DNA of 64,000 nt. Source: CAWATZ01 sp963784995 (GTDB lineage: Bacteria; Planctomycetota; Planctomycetia; Gemmatales; Gemmataceae). The DNA is taken from NCBI GenBank assembly GCA_963784995.1, contig CAWATZ010000012.1, forward strand, positions 434,001-498,000. Reading direction: 5' to 3'. The notes below the pieces were generated by a model. It saw only the letters and a list, made by a program, of their open reading frames with translations. It was not told the DNA's origin and ran no database searches. A program made the position numbers and the translations under genes. Below are positions 53,547 through 62,899 of the stretch, piece after piece (the stretch's first letter is position 1; every line of letters begins with the position of its first letter).

Positions 53547-54828
53547 CTGCTGGCAGCCACCCCGCGAACTTCGCCGCCGTCCCCATCTCCTCCTCGATCC
53601 GCAGCAGCTGGTTGTACTTCGCCAGTCGTTCGCTCCGGGCCACCGAGCCGATCTTGATCTGCCCCGCTCCGGTCGCCACCGCCAGGTCGGCCAGCGTCGT
53701 GTCCTCCGTCTCGCCGCTGCGGGCCGAGATCACTGCACGATAGCCGCCCTCCCGGGCCAGCCGGACCACCTCCAGCGTCTCGGTCAGCGTGCCGATCTGA
53801 TTCACCTTCACCAGCACCGCGTTGGCTGCCTTCTGCTCCAGGCCGCGCCGCAGCCGCTCCGGATTGGTGACAAAGAGATCGTCGCCGATCAGTTGCACCC
53901 GTTGCCCCAGACGGGCCGTCAGCTCGCGCCAGCCCTCCCAATCATCCTCGGCCAGGCCGTCCTCCAGGCTCAGGATCGGGTAGGCGTCCACCCACCTGAC
54001 CAGCCGCTCGATCATCTCTCCGGAGGTCAGGAGGCTGCTGCCGCCGGTCGAGAGGCGATAGCTGCCGGCACCGAAGAAGTGCGTGCTGGCCACGTCCAGG
54101 GCGATGGCCGCCTGCCGGCCCGGGACCAGGCCGGCGCGAGCGAAAGCGAGCAGCACCATCTCGATGGCCTGCTCGTTGCTGCGCAAGTGCGGTCCATAGC
54201 CGCCCTCGTCGCCGACCAGGGCGGCCTCGAACCCGTGCCCCCGCAACACGTCTCCCAGGGCCCGGTAGACCGCCAGCGTCATCTCCAGGGCCTCGGAGTA
54301 CGAACGCGCCCCGATCGGCAAGAGCAGGAAATCCTGTAAGTCGAGATTGCCGCCCGCATGCAGCCCGCCGCTGATCAGGTTGACCATCGGCAAGGGCAGG
54401 CAAGCCCGACCCTCCGGATCGAGGTACTGCCACAGCGATTGCTTCCGTGCCGCTGCTGCCGCATGAGCGCAGGCCAGCGACACGCCCAGGATGGCGTTGG
54501 CCCCAAGCCGCCCCTTGTTCGGCGTACCGTCCAGCTGGCACAGTGTCTCATCCAGCGGACCCTGCTCGGTGACGTCTCGACCGAGCAGCGCAGGACCAAG
54601 CACTTCACGGACGTTGGCCACGGCCCGGAGGACGCTCTTGCCTCCGTAGCGCGTCGGGTCGCCGTCGCGCAGCTCCACCGCCTCATGCCGGCCGGTGCTG
54701 GCACCCGACGGCACGATGGCCCGTCCCCAGGCCCCACCGTCACAGTGGACCTCCACCTCGACGGTCGGCCGGCCCCGACTGTCCAGGACCTGACGCGCAT
54801 GAATCCGACGAATCGTGAAGCCGCTCAT
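53500..54828 (-). CDS. Enolase-like protein with altered active-site residues
   Basis: 442 residues, enolase superfamily. Enolase interconverts 2-phosphoglycerate and phosphoenolpyruvate. Preserved: VPSGASTGRHEAVELRDGD, DEGGYGPHLRSNEQA, LEDGLAEDDWEGW, LIGDDLFVTN (metal Asp), LVKVNQIGT and the second Lys in IKIGSVARSERLAKYNQLLRIEEE. Not preserved relative to E. coli: IQEFM is LQDFL (catalytic Glu to Asp) and SHRSGETED is SARSGETED (His to Ala). The N-terminus (ATG 54828) is canonical (IRRIHARQVLDSRGRPTVEVEV). The last about 16 residues come from a REP-like element. It may be a second enolase with altered activity or a non-glycolytic relative. Confidence 0.85.
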   Translation of the reverse strand: MSGFTIRRIHARQVLDSRGRPTVEVEVHCDGGAWGRAIVPSGASTGRHEAVELRDGDPTRYGGKSVLRAVANVREVLGPALLGRDVTEQGPLDETLCQLDGTPNKGRLGANAILGVSLACAHAAAAARKQSLWQYLDPEGRACLPLPMVNLISGGLHAGGNLDLQDFLLLPIGARSYSEALEMTLAVYRALGDVLRGHGFEAALVGDEGGYGPHLRSNEQAIEMVLLAFARAGLVPGRQAAIALDVASTHFFGAGSYRLSTGGSSLLTSGEMIERLVRWVDAYPILSLEDGLAEDDWEGWRELTARLGQRVQLIGDDLFVTNPERLRRGLEQKAANAVLVKVNQIGTLTETLEVVRLAREGGYRAVISARSGETEDTTLADLAVATGAGQIKIGSVARSERLAKYNQLLRIEEEMGTAAKFAGWLPAGVAAGGSPAGLSWQG

Positions 54829-54852
54829 GGATCTTCCTGTTCTCGCCAACGT

Positions 54853-56969
54853 CTATTGGTGCCACTCGCCCGAGTAGAAGCCCTTGTAGCTCTGGTTGTA
54901 CCAGACCGGCGAGGACGGCTCGCCTTCCTGGCCCAGAGCGTCCACGGCCACGATCCAGTAGCGCGTCGTGTTCCGTCCTCCCGCATGCCGGAAGGTTGGC
55001 TCCTTGACCAGGTCCTCCGTCACGCGGTCGATCTCGAAAACCTTCCTGCCCAGCTTGTAAATGCGGTAGCCGGCAATGCCTCGCTCCGGGCTCGCATCCC
55101 ACTTCAGCACCGCCATGCCGTCGCGTTCCCGGCAAAGGACGTGCGTCGGCGCCGAGGGGATCGTCAAAGTATACGGAGACGGGCCGCTCTCCGTGCCGAG
55201 CTGGTTGACGGCCTTCACAACGTAGGCCCAGACCTGATGCTTCGGCTCCTTCGGGTCAGGGTCTTTCTGGGTCAGGCTGACTTGTGAATCGGTGAACGTC
55301 GTGCCGGGAATCGGTTCCTCGTTCAGCTTGCGGATCTCGGTGACGTCGCGGACTTCGACGGGTGTTGGCTCGGGATATTCCGGGTCGTTGTCCTTCCAGG
55401 CGGTTGGCGTGCCCTTCGTGACCGCACGCATGAGCACCTTCCCCCGGTAGACGTTGCAGCCTGCCACGTCCGCCGCAGGGTGCTTGTTCCAGGTCACTTG
55501 CACCTTCTCCGGACTCAGCACCGAGACGACTGGTTTGAGCAGGACACGCGGTTGAGTGCGTGCCCGGAAACTCAGCGGGCTCTCCGACTCGGCCTTGCCG
55601 ATCGTTTTCACGGCGTAGAAATAGACCTTGCCCGCCGTCAGGCCCCTGTCTTCAAACCGGGTCTCTTGCGTGGCACCGACCTTCTCAAACCGGGCCAGGT
55701 GAGGTTCCTCCGACTGGCGCGATAGACGTGATACTCCGCCACTGGCGGCTGGCTCCCGGTCCAGGTCAGCGTGGCCATGCCCTTGCCGGTCACGACTTGC
55801 AGGTCCTTCGGCGCCTCCAAAGGTTTTTCCGCGGGTGCCTTGCGATAGCGGTAGGTCCAGATCTCAGGTGCCTTTCCTCTGCCTTCCTTGGAGGACGTCT
55901 CCAGGATGAACACGTTATGCTCCGCGGAAAAGCCGAGGTTGCGCGACCGGCTCATGCTCGGTGCCGGCTCCTCGGCCGGGTTCATGCGTGTCCAGCGCAG
56001 CTTGGCCACGTCCAGGGCCCAGGTTTCGTGCTTGTTGCTTTTGGTGTCCCAGGTGATGCAGAGGCAGACGCCATTGATCGAGTCGTAAGCCATCTTGGGG
56101 ATCGTGGAATAAGGGTCCCCCTTCTTGCCCGGCGGGTGCGGCTCCAGGGCGTGGGCCTGCCACTTGCCGGCTGAGTACCGATAGATCCACGTCTTCTCGT
56201 CATTGGCATACTGACTGCCGAACATCACCAGGCAATCCTGGCGAGCATCATAGGCCAACCCCATGCCGTCCCGGGGCGAGGGGCGCTCGGTCGCGGGCAG
56301 TCGATAGAGCCGATTGGCGTAGGCGTCGTAGGCGAAAAGGTTGTTGGTGCCGCCGCTGCTCGCCTGACCGCCGAACGACAGGGCCAGTTCGTGGTTGGGA
56401 TCGTACGTCGCGGCCGCATCGAGGCTGCCAAGCCCTTCGCTGGCCAGGAACGGCCGATAGGGGGCAGGCCGCATGTTGGTCCAGGTGTTGCTGGCCGGGT
56501 CGTAAAGCCAGACGGGGGAACTCTTGAGCTTGACGCCCCGGCTCCACTGGTAGCCGTGGCCCAGCGAGGCGCCCGGGAAGCGCACGAAACGACGGTTGGC
56601 CAGGTCGAAGGTGTCGGCTCCATCGATGCAGCAGACGCCCGGAGGCGAGGTGTTCGGGAAGTGCTGCTTCCAGCTCCCGGTGTCGAGGTCGCAGGTGAAC
56701 GTATGGAACCCTTGCGGAATGCCGTCGTGGCCGCCGAAGTGAATCCACTGCCGCGAATAGGGGTCGTAGCTGCCGCTCCCCTCCCAGCTGAACGATGGCG
56801 CCGGTTGGCCCTCCCGAGGACTTTGCCGCACCCAGCGGTTCTCGGGGTGTTTGCTCCAGTCCGGTGTCTTCGCCGCCGGTTCCGGGGCCGTGGCCCCGGG
56901 AGAGAGAAACACCACCGCCGCGATCAGACCCAGAGGGAAACTTGCAAACGCCGCAACCTGGCTCTTCAT
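54853..56969 (-). CDS. Kelch-like propeller plus FN3 protein, frame interrupted near 55720
   Basis: About 705 residues after restoring one base near 55720. Signal (FPLGLIAAVVFLSPGATA), then galactose-oxidase/Kelch-like blades (FSWEGSGSYDPYSRQWIHFGGHDG, DPASNTWTNMRPAP, DAYANRLYRLPATE, DGMGLAYDARQDCLVMFGS), then two or three FN3 domains (LEAPKDLQVVTGKGMATLTWTGSQPPVAEYHVYRAS and, after the shift, PEKVQVTWNKHPAADVAGCNVYRG). The correct join is given by the frame reading SEEPHLARFEKVG. Secreted; a carbohydrate-binding or adhesion role is a guess. ATG 56969. The gene is in the same direction as the enolase, 24 bp upstream of it. Confidence 0.75.
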
Positions 56970-57086
56970 GACTGGTCCTCCACTGGCACGGGAGAAACAA
57001 CTCGTTCGCTAGCAAGTATAGGGACAAACGTGCTGTTGGCCCGAAGGGGAATATAATCCTCTGGGACAACTACCCTGGCACTGGCG

Positions 57087-57187
57087 CCCAGGACTCACGT
57101 CCTGGTCTATTGACTGTCGCCCCTTCGGGGCTCTTGTCTTCAGCCCCGAAGGGGCGACAGTCAATAGACCAGGACGTGAGTCCTGGG
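57087..57187. repeat. 46-bp perfect inverted repeat
   Basis: Arms 57087-57132 (CCCAGGACTCACGTCCTGGT...) and 57142-57187 are exact reverse complements with a 9-nt loop. Within the arm, CCAGGACtcacGTCCTGG and GCCCCTTCGGGGC are further hairpins. It lies upstream of the urocanate hydratase gene, in its presumed leader, and downstream of the Kelch gene's start on the other strand. Confidence 0.85.
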
Positions 57188-57230
57188 TGCGGGGGGCGTG
57201 TCCACCCTTCTTTTTTCGGAGGATGCCATC

Positions 57231-58913
57231 ATGTCCACCGCCACTCTGACGCTGCCGGGTCCGCGCGTGGTGCGGGCGCCGCGCGGCCCGGAACGGACCT
57301 GCAAGGGCTGGGTCCAGGAAGCCGCCCTGCGCATGCTGTGCAACAACCTCGATCCCGACGTGGCCGAGGCCCCGGAGCGGCTGGTGGTCTACGGCGGCTG
57401 CGGCAAGGCCGCCCGCTCCTGGCAGGACTTCGACGTCATCGTCGCCGCCCTGCGGCGGCTGGAGAACGACGAGACCCTGCTGATCCAGTCCGGCAAGGCG
57501 GTCGGCGTCATCCGCTCGCACCCGCTGGCCCCGCGCGTCCTGCTGGCCAACAGCCTCCTGGTGCCGCACTGGGCCACCTGGGACGAGTTTCGCCGGCTGG
57601 AAGCGCTGGGGCTGACCATGTACGGCCAGATGACCGCCGGCAGCTGGATCTACATTGGCACGCAGGGGATCTTGCAGGGCACCTACGAGACCTTCGCGGC
57701 CTGCGCCCGGCGACACTTCGGCGGCACGCTGTCCGGCCGGCTGGTGGTCAGCGCGGGCCTGGGAGGCATGGGCGGCGCTCAGCCCCTGGCCGCGACCATG
57801 AACGGGGCCGCCTTCCTCGGCGTCGAGGTCGATCCGGCACGCATTGAGCGCCGTCTGCACACGGGCTATCTCGACCAGACCGCCGCCGACCTGGACCAGG
57901 CCCTCGGCTGGCTGATGGAGGCGAAGCAAGAGCGTCGGCCGCTCTCGGTTGGCCTCCAGGGCAATGCCGCCGCCGTGCTGCCGGAACTGGTCCGCCGAGG
58001 GATCACTCCCGACGTCCTCACCGATCAGACCTCGGCTCACGACACCCTCAACGGCTACGTCCCGCTGCCGAGCACCGCGGACGAAGACCTCGACGCCCTG
58101 CGCCGCGACCGCCCCGAGGAATACGTCCAGCGGGCCGTCGGGTCGATCGGCGTCCACGTCCAGGCGATGCTGGAGCTGCGGCGGCGCGGCGCGGTCACCT
58201 TCGACTACGGCAACAACATCCGGGCCCAGGCGGTGGAGGCCGGCGTCCGCGATGCGTTCGACATCCCCGGCTTCATTCCGGAGTACGTACGACCGCAATT
58301 CTGCGAGGGTCGCGGACCGTTCCGCTGGGTCGCCCTGTCCGGCGATCCCGAGGACATCTACCGCACCGATCGGGCCGTGCTGGAGACCTTCCCGCACGAC
58401 GAAGCACTGGCCCGCTGGATTCGCCTGGCCGGGGAGAAAGTCCACTTCCAGGGCCTGCCGGCCCGGATCTGCTGGCTGGGCTACGGCGAGCGGATGCAGT
58501 TGGGATTGCGCTTCAACGAGATGGTGCGAACCGGTGTCCTGAAGGGGCCGATCGTCATTGGCCGGGACCATCTCGACGCCGGCTCGGTGGCCTCGCCCAA
58601 CCGCGAGACGGAGGGGATGCGCGACGGCAGCGACGCCATCGCCGACTGGCCGATCCTCAACGCGCTTATCAACACTGCCTGCGGGGCCGGCTGGGTGAGC
58701 GTCCATCACGGCGGCGGCGTCGGCATCGGCTACAGCCTGCATGCCGGCATGGTGGTCGTCGCCGACGGCAGCGACGAGGCGGCTCAACGTCTGGAGCGCG
58801 TCCTGACCAGCGATCCGGCGATGGGCGTGATCCGCCACGTCGATGCCGGCTACCCCGAGGCCATCCAGTGCGCCCGCGAACGTGGGGTGCAGGTTCCCGG
58901 ATTGCGCGAGTGA
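57231..58913 (+). CDS. hutU: Urocanate hydratase
   Basis: 560 residues. Converts urocanate to 4-imidazolone-5-propionate in histidine degradation, using a tightly bound NAD+. Typical: ERLVVYGGCGKAARSWQDFD, QMTAGSWIYIGTQGILQGT, SAGLGGMGGAQPLAATMNG, TDQTSAHD, FDYGNNIRAQA, ICWLGYGER with the Cys, and WVSVHHGGGVGIGYSLHAG. All catalytic residues are present. Start ATG 57231 after GGAGGATGCC. No other hut genes lie in the window, so the pathway is only partly represented here. A large palindrome lies just before it. Confidence 0.93.
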   Translation: MSTATLTLPGPRVVRAPRGPERTCKGWVQEAALRMLCNNLDPDVAEAPERLVVYGGCGKAARSWQDFDVIVAALRRLENDETLLIQSGKAVGVIRSHPLAPRVLLANSLLVPHWATWDEFRRLEALGLTMYGQMTAGSWIYIGTQGILQGTYETFAACARRHFGGTLSGRLVVSAGLGGMGGAQPLAATMNGAAFLGVEVDPARIERRLHTGYLDQTAADLDQALGWLMEAKQERRPLSVGLQGNAAAVLPELVRRGITPDVLTDQTSAHDTLNGYVPLPSTADEDLDALRRDRPEEYVQRAVGSIGVHVQAMLELRRRGAVTFDYGNNIRAQAVEAGVRDAFDIPGFIPEYVRPQFCEGRGPFRWVALSGDPEDIYRTDRAVLETFPHDEALARWIRLAGEKVHFQGLPARICWLGYGERMQLGLRFNEMVRTGVLKGPIVIGRDHLDAGSVASPNRETEGMRDGSDAIADWPILNALINTACGAGWVSVHHGGGVGIGYSLHAGMVVVADGSDEAAQRLERVLTSDPAMGVIRHVDAGYPEAIQCARERGVQVPGLRE

Positions 58914-58940
58914 ACCGTGGCATCCAGGACATTCGTCGGG

Positions 58941-60143
58941 CTACTTGCACGAGAAGGGCAGCTGCACCGTGACCGTTTCGATCTTCCGCTCGATGGGCCG
59001 GAACACGTCTACCTCGAAGGGCCCCTTGATGGTGTTGCCGGCGGTGTCCTCCAGGGTCGTGTCGGCCACCAGCTGGTAGTCACCGGCGACCCAGGGCCGA
59101 GCCGGCGTGAAGCTCCAGCGCGTTTCCTCGTCGGTCACCTTGATGGTCCCGGCCACCTTGCGACCGCGACCGTCGGTCACCCACAGCAGCCGGTTGAGCA
59201 GGGCCCGATCGAGCGGACGCGGGAAACTCACCTGCAGGGCGGCCGAGCCGTTGGCGGGCGGAGCCACGAGCTTCCACTCCTTGACGTCGATGGCCTTGTC
59301 GTACTCGGGCACGGTGCGGAAGGCCTTGCGATGGTCCGCTTTCAGTGGGTTGCCGCGGGCGTCCTTCCAGCCGCGATCGACCACCAGCGTATAGGCCTTG
59401 TTGGCTTCCAGGACCGGCCCCAGCTCTTCGCGCGGCTTCAGACCGCGTTTGATCCGGCCGGGATCGACCAGCAGGGTGAAGCGCGTGCCCTCGTTGTTCC
59501 ACAGCTCCTCGCCCAGTTCCAGGAACGCGGCCTCGACCGTCTTGCCGGCCGAGTCGAGCAAGCGTACGTGCTGGTAGGCCTCGCCCCGGCTCATCGGTGC
59601 CGAGAAATGGAGGTAGAAGCGCAGCTGGTTCTCCGGCAGCTTGCTGGCGCTTGGATAAACCTGCTCAACCACCGTGGTCGGCTGCTCCTTGCGGGCGGGA
59701 ATCTCGAAGGCGGCAACGACAGCTTCCGCGGCGGGGCCGGCCCGGCCGGGCAGCCGGGACGGCTGGAACACGGCCCGATAGCGGGCCCCGGCCGTCAGGG
59801 GATAGCGCGGCTCAAAGCGGAGGATGCCCATGTCGATCCGGTACGAGCCCAGCATGGCCGGCTGCTTGCGATCCGCCTCGGGAGTGCTGCCGGCCACGAA
59901 GACGGCGAACAGGGCCTGCCACTGCTCCTCGTCCAGCCTGGCCCGGCTGAGCCGTTCCAGGTCTGCGGCTTCGAGCCCGGTCACGGCAAAGGTGGCGGCC
60001 AGGTCGGTTTCCGCTTTGCGGTGCAGGCGAATGGCCGGGCCTTTGCTGGGTTCGGGTCTGGCCTGGGTGGGTTCGATTGTCGAGAAGGTCCAGGCCGCGA
60101 ACAGAGCCAGCACGAGGAGCCAGACAAAGAGAATCCGTTTCAC
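58941..60143 (-). CDS. Secreted protein with Ig-like/SbsA-type domains
   Basis: 400 residues from GTG 60143, after GAGGAGACC; a longer frame exists. N-terminal anchor RILFVWLLVLALFAAWTFS. Two beta-rich modules: SSASKLPENQLRFYLHFSAPMSRGEAYQHVRLLDSAGK, a bacterial Ig-like domain (Big_5/SbsA type), and a similar one (SAALQVSFPRPLDRALLNRLLWVTDGRGRKVAG). Secreted or lipid-free surface protein; function unknown. It is convergent with hutU (27 bp apart). Comparable proteins are common in planctomycetes, often with a C-terminal beta domain. Confidence 0.7.
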   Translation of the reverse strand: MKRILFVWLLVLALFAAWTFSTIEPTQARPEPSKGPAIRLHRKAETDLAATFAVTGLEAADLERLSRARLDEEQWQALFAVFVAGSTPEADRKQPAMLGSYRIDMGILRFEPRYPLTAGARYRAVFQPSRLPGRAGPAAEAVVAAFEIPARKEQPTTVVEQVYPSASKLPENQLRFYLHFSAPMSRGEAYQHVRLLDSAGKTVEAAFLELGEELWNNEGTRFTLLVDPGRIKRGLKPREELGPVLEANKAYTLVVDRGWKDARGNPLKADHRKAFRTVPEYDKAIDVKEWKLVAPPANGSAALQVSFPRPLDRALLNRLLWVTDGRGRKVAGTIKVTDEETRWSFTPARPWVAGDYQLVADTTLEDTAGNTIKGPFEVDVFRPIERKIETVTVQLPFSCK

Positions 60144-60207
60144 GGCAGGGGTCTCCTCGAGATCGAACGCGGCGAGAGTCGAAGTCGATTCCAAGCAAGT
60201 TCAAGAT

Positions 60208-60248
60208 GCCGCTTGCGGCTTCGCGCAACACGCTAAGCCGCAAGCGGC
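60208..60248. repeat. 14-bp inverted repeat (short hairpin)
   Basis: GCCGCTTGCGGCTT (60208-60221) is inverted at 60235-60248, with a 13-nt loop. It lies between two same-strand secreted-protein genes and may terminate transcription of the first; no T-run follows. It may be a short relative of the palindromic elements. Confidence 0.6.
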
Positions 60249-60274
60249 CTGGGAACTGTGCAACGCACAAAACG

Positions 60275-61351
60275 TCACGGCAGGGCCAGGGTGACCAGGC
60301 TCAGCGCGCCGCCCTCGCCGCGCTGCAGAACCAGGGCATGGCCCTTGTCGAGCTTGGCCAGGTGGTCGATGCCCTTCCAGGATTCGACCTTCTCGTAGGG
60401 TTGGCCAGCGGTGCCGCCGCCCCGGACCGGGTCGGTAATCGCCTTGGCCTTGTCAACGCCCGCCAGGCTGACCTTCATGATGCCGCGGGCGCTGTTGGCG
60501 ATCAGCAGGTAATCCTTGCCGTCCTTGGTGTAGACGATCATGTCCAGCGGGTTGTTGCGGTTGCCCAGTTCGGCGATGGTCGTGCCGCGGACCTTTTCGC
60601 CGACCTTCAGCTGCGACACGGGGAACTTGACCAGCGGCGTGCAGGTGTAGGAGGCCAGCAGATTGGTTTCGCCGTCGATGTCGTAGGGAACGAAGGTGCG
60701 GATCGGCGAGCGCGTTTCAATGGCGGCATGAGCGGCGTGCCAGATCTCGACGCTGGTGCCCTTGTCCACGTCTTTGAACGGGAAGGGAATGACGCGCAGG
60801 TTGGAGGCAAACTTGTCGGTGGTCAGGCCGGCAACGTAAACCTTGCCCTTGACGTAGGCCAGTCCGGTGATGGCCGTCTTGTCGGCAGCGTTGGGAAGGG
60901 CCGCCTTGGCGAACTTCACGTCCTTGAGAGCGACCTCCTTGATCTTGCCCTCGCGGTTGACGCGGACAATGGCCGGGGCCGCATCGGGGCCCTTGCCGCG
61001 CGACACCGACAGGTAGGCATCGCCCGAGAGCGGGTTGACGGCCACGCTGTTGATGCTGATTTCCTTGGCCGTGGTGCCCAGCAGCCCGGCAACCTTCTCG
61101 GCGATGCCGTTGACCTTCAGCTCGCCCGTGGCCGGCGAGGAGGGCTTGTCGCCGGTGTCGATGGCGAAGATGGCGCCGCCCCTGGCATCGCCCACGAAGA
61201 GGATGCCATTGGGCCCGAAGGTCAGGGCCCCGGCGGATTTCAGGTCAGGCGTCCCCTGCGTCAGGCCGGTCGGTTCCGCCCCTTGCAGGTTGCCCGCCAG
61301 CAGCGCTACCCCCAGAAACAGAGCCAGCGCGACACAAGTCTTCGGCTGCAT
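60275..61351 (-). CDS. Secreted propeller-like protein of unknown function
   Basis: 358 residues, signal peptide MQPKTCVALALFLGVALLAGNLQGA. The repeating pattern (ALTFGPNGILFVGDARGGAIFAID, INSVAVNPLSGDAYLSVSRG, ITGLAYVKGKVYVAGLTTDKF, PLDMIVYTKDGKDYLLIANSARG) is a beta-propeller similar to SMP-30/NHL proteins. GDARGG suggests a ligand-binding loop, but no catalytic residues are certain. Start ATG 61351. The next gene on the same strand begins 131 bp downstream. A role in extracellular binding is conceivable. Confidence 0.7.
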   Translation of the reverse strand: MQPKTCVALALFLGVALLAGNLQGAEPTGLTQGTPDLKSAGALTFGPNGILFVGDARGGAIFAIDTGDKPSSPATGELKVNGIAEKVAGLLGTTAKEISINSVAVNPLSGDAYLSVSRGKGPDAAPAIVRVNREGKIKEVALKDVKFAKAALPNAADKTAITGLAYVKGKVYVAGLTTDKFASNLRVIPFPFKDVDKGTSVEIWHAAHAAIETRSPIRTFVPYDIDGETNLLASYTCTPLVKFPVSQLKVGEKVRGTTIAELGNRNNPLDMIVYTKDGKDYLLIANSARGIMKVSLAGVDKAKAITDPVRGGGTAGQPYEKVESWKGIDHLAKLDKGHALVLQRGEGGALSLVTLALP

Positions 61352-61531
61352 GATCAGGTCCTTTCCGAAAAAGTAGGGTCCAGAATGCCAACAAGCGAAC
61401 GGGCACCCCTTATGATGCTCAGAGCGTCCGCGAAGGCAAGCAGGAAATTGTCGGAAGGGCGAATGTTTCTTGTGTTCTTAAACCCCACCGAGGGGACGGA
61501 GGCTCATCCTTCTCCTTCCTCCTTTCCGACC

Positions 61532-62353
61532 TCATCCCCGCAAGCCGACCTGCTGCAGCAGCTGGTCGGTCTTCTCGTACGCCTCGCGGACCCACTCCGT
61601 GATCTTCTCCGGCTGCGGCGAATACTCCAGTTCGATGCTGATGGCGCCGTCAATGCCCAGTCCCTTGATCTCGCGCAGGTACGGCACGAAATCCACCACG
61701 CCCCGGCCCGGCGGCAGGTCGCCGTGGACCTTGCCGTCGCAGTCGCTCAGGTGAACGTGGATCGCCCAGCCCTTGAGCTTGCGCAGCTCCTCCGGCGGAG
61801 TTCCGGACAATTGCAGATGCGAAACGTCGATGTTGGCCCGCACCGCCGGATGATCCACGTCCTGCAGGAAGCGCAGCATGCTCTCGACGTTGTGTACCAG
61901 CGACAGCTTGAACGGCTCCAGCTCCAGGGCGATCTGCAAACCCAGGTCGGCCGCATACTTGCCCAGTTCCCGGCAGTTGCGGACGCCGGTCTGCCACTGG
62001 TCGGCCGGCGGTATCACCTGCTTCTCCCAGACGTACTCGCCGAGTACCAGCAAGACGTTGCGGGCCTCGTATTCGTAGGCCAGATCGAGATAACGGCGGC
62101 AGCGCTCCAGGTGGAAGCGCTGCACGCTGGGGTTGAAATCGATCAAGCCCACGGCCACGCAGGCAATGCTGACGATCGGCAGTCCCGCTTGTTGGCACTC
62201 CTCGCGGATCAGCTTGCGTTCCCTGGGAGACAGGTCGAGCGGGTCGGCAAAGATGTCGATGGTGTCGAAGCCGATCTCGCGGGTCTGGCGAATGCCAAAG
62301 GCGGTATCTCGCCCGGCCTGGGCCCAGGCCGAGTTGATCAGTCCCAGCTTCAT
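61532..62353 (-). CDS. Sugar phosphate isomerase/epimerase (xylose isomerase-like TIM barrel)
   Basis: 273 residues. AP endonuclease 2/xylose isomerase-like fold; family members isomerise or epimerise sugars or act as inositol enzymes with a divalent metal. Seen: IGFDTIDIFADPLDLSPRERKLI, GLPIVSIACVAVGLIDFNPS, ALELEPFKLSLVHNVESML with a probable metal Glu, RANIDVSHLQLSGTPPEE with the conserved DxSH and VHLSDCDGKVHGDLPPGRGVVDF ending in an H/D site. Start ATG 62353. It is followed by the NTF2-like gene, suggesting a two-gene operon. No sugar specificity can be read. Confidence 0.85.
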   Translation of the reverse strand: MKLGLINSAWAQAGRDTAFGIRQTREIGFDTIDIFADPLDLSPRERKLIREECQQAGLPIVSIACVAVGLIDFNPSVQRFHLERCRRYLDLAYEYEARNVLLVLGEYVWEKQVIPPADQWQTGVRNCRELGKYAADLGLQIALELEPFKLSLVHNVESMLRFLQDVDHPAVRANIDVSHLQLSGTPPEELRKLKGWAIHVHLSDCDGKVHGDLPPGRGVVDFVPYLREIKGLGIDGAISIELEYSPQPEKITEWVREAYEKTDQLLQQVGLRG

Positions 62354-62375
62354 GATGCACTCTCCAGCAGATGGG

Positions 62376-62771
62376 TTACTTGTCCACGGGGGTGCGGTGG
62401 AAATGGACGTGACGCCAGCGGCCGTTCTGCTTCTGCCAGATCCGCGTCTCGGCGCTGGCGACCGTGGCCGGGCCGCCCTCGGAATTGAGTTTCTGGATCA
62501 GCCGGACGTACGCCACGACCGCCACGTCGCCCAGCAGCCGGATGCGCGGCGAACACAGGGTCGTCTGATGCCGGCCGCGAATGCCGCCCAGGTCGAAGTA
62601 AAAGCGGTGGAAGTCCAGCCCCTCGACGATCTGGCCGCCCGGGGCCTCCGGCTCGAACGCGGTCAGCGAGGGATCACACAGTTCCTGGTAGGTCGCCCAG
62701 TCGCCCGCCGCAATGCAGTCCAGCAGACGCTGGGTCAGCTGGAGCAGCTCACGCTCCGTTGCACTGGTCAT
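62376..62771 (-). CDS. NTF2-like/CaMKII-association-domain protein
   Basis: 131 residues from ATG 62771. The cone-shaped NTF2-like fold (SnoaL/CaMKII_AD group) is supported by ELLQLTQRLLDCIAAGDWATYQELCDPSLTAFEPEA, FHRFYFDLGG, RLIQKLNSEGG-type C-terminal strands and RIWQKQNGRWRHVHFHRTP ending. These proteins bind small molecules or act as enzymes; substrate unknown. The frame runs upstream into a palindrome at 62801-62870, so the start was chosen at the first ATG past that element. The downstream epimerase gene begins 22 bp away. Confidence 0.75.
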   Translation of the reverse strand: MTSATERELLQLTQRLLDCIAAGDWATYQELCDPSLTAFEPEAPGGQIVEGLDFHRFYFDLGGIRGRHQTTLCSPRIRLLGDVAVVAYVRLIQKLNSEGGPATVASAETRIWQKQNGRWRHVHFHRTPVDK

Positions 62772-62800
62772 GGTAGGTGGCTCCAAGCGGCGGGAAACAA

Positions 62801-62870
62801 CCCCTCCTTTGTAGGACGGGCTTCCCAGCCCGTCCGGACGGGCTGGGAAGCCCGTCCTACAAAGGAGGGG
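62801..62870. repeat. 70-bp perfect palindrome with GTAG-headed hairpins
   Basis: Bases 62801-62870 are fully self-complementary (centre CGTCCGGACG), each half reading CCCCTCCTTTGTAGGACGGG then a stem GACGGGCTTCCCAGCCCGTC. It is the clearest example of two REP-like units in perfect inversion. It lies between the NTF2-like gene and the HlyD-like gene. Confidence 0.9.
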
Positions 62871-62899
62871 CTGGGGGAGGGGTTCTTTGCCTGCCGCGC

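Noticed and set aside
60077..62488. 803-codon plus-strand frame opposite the propeller and epimerase genes
   Set aside because: It crosses several genes on the opposite strand that have clear families and signal peptides; a shadow frame.
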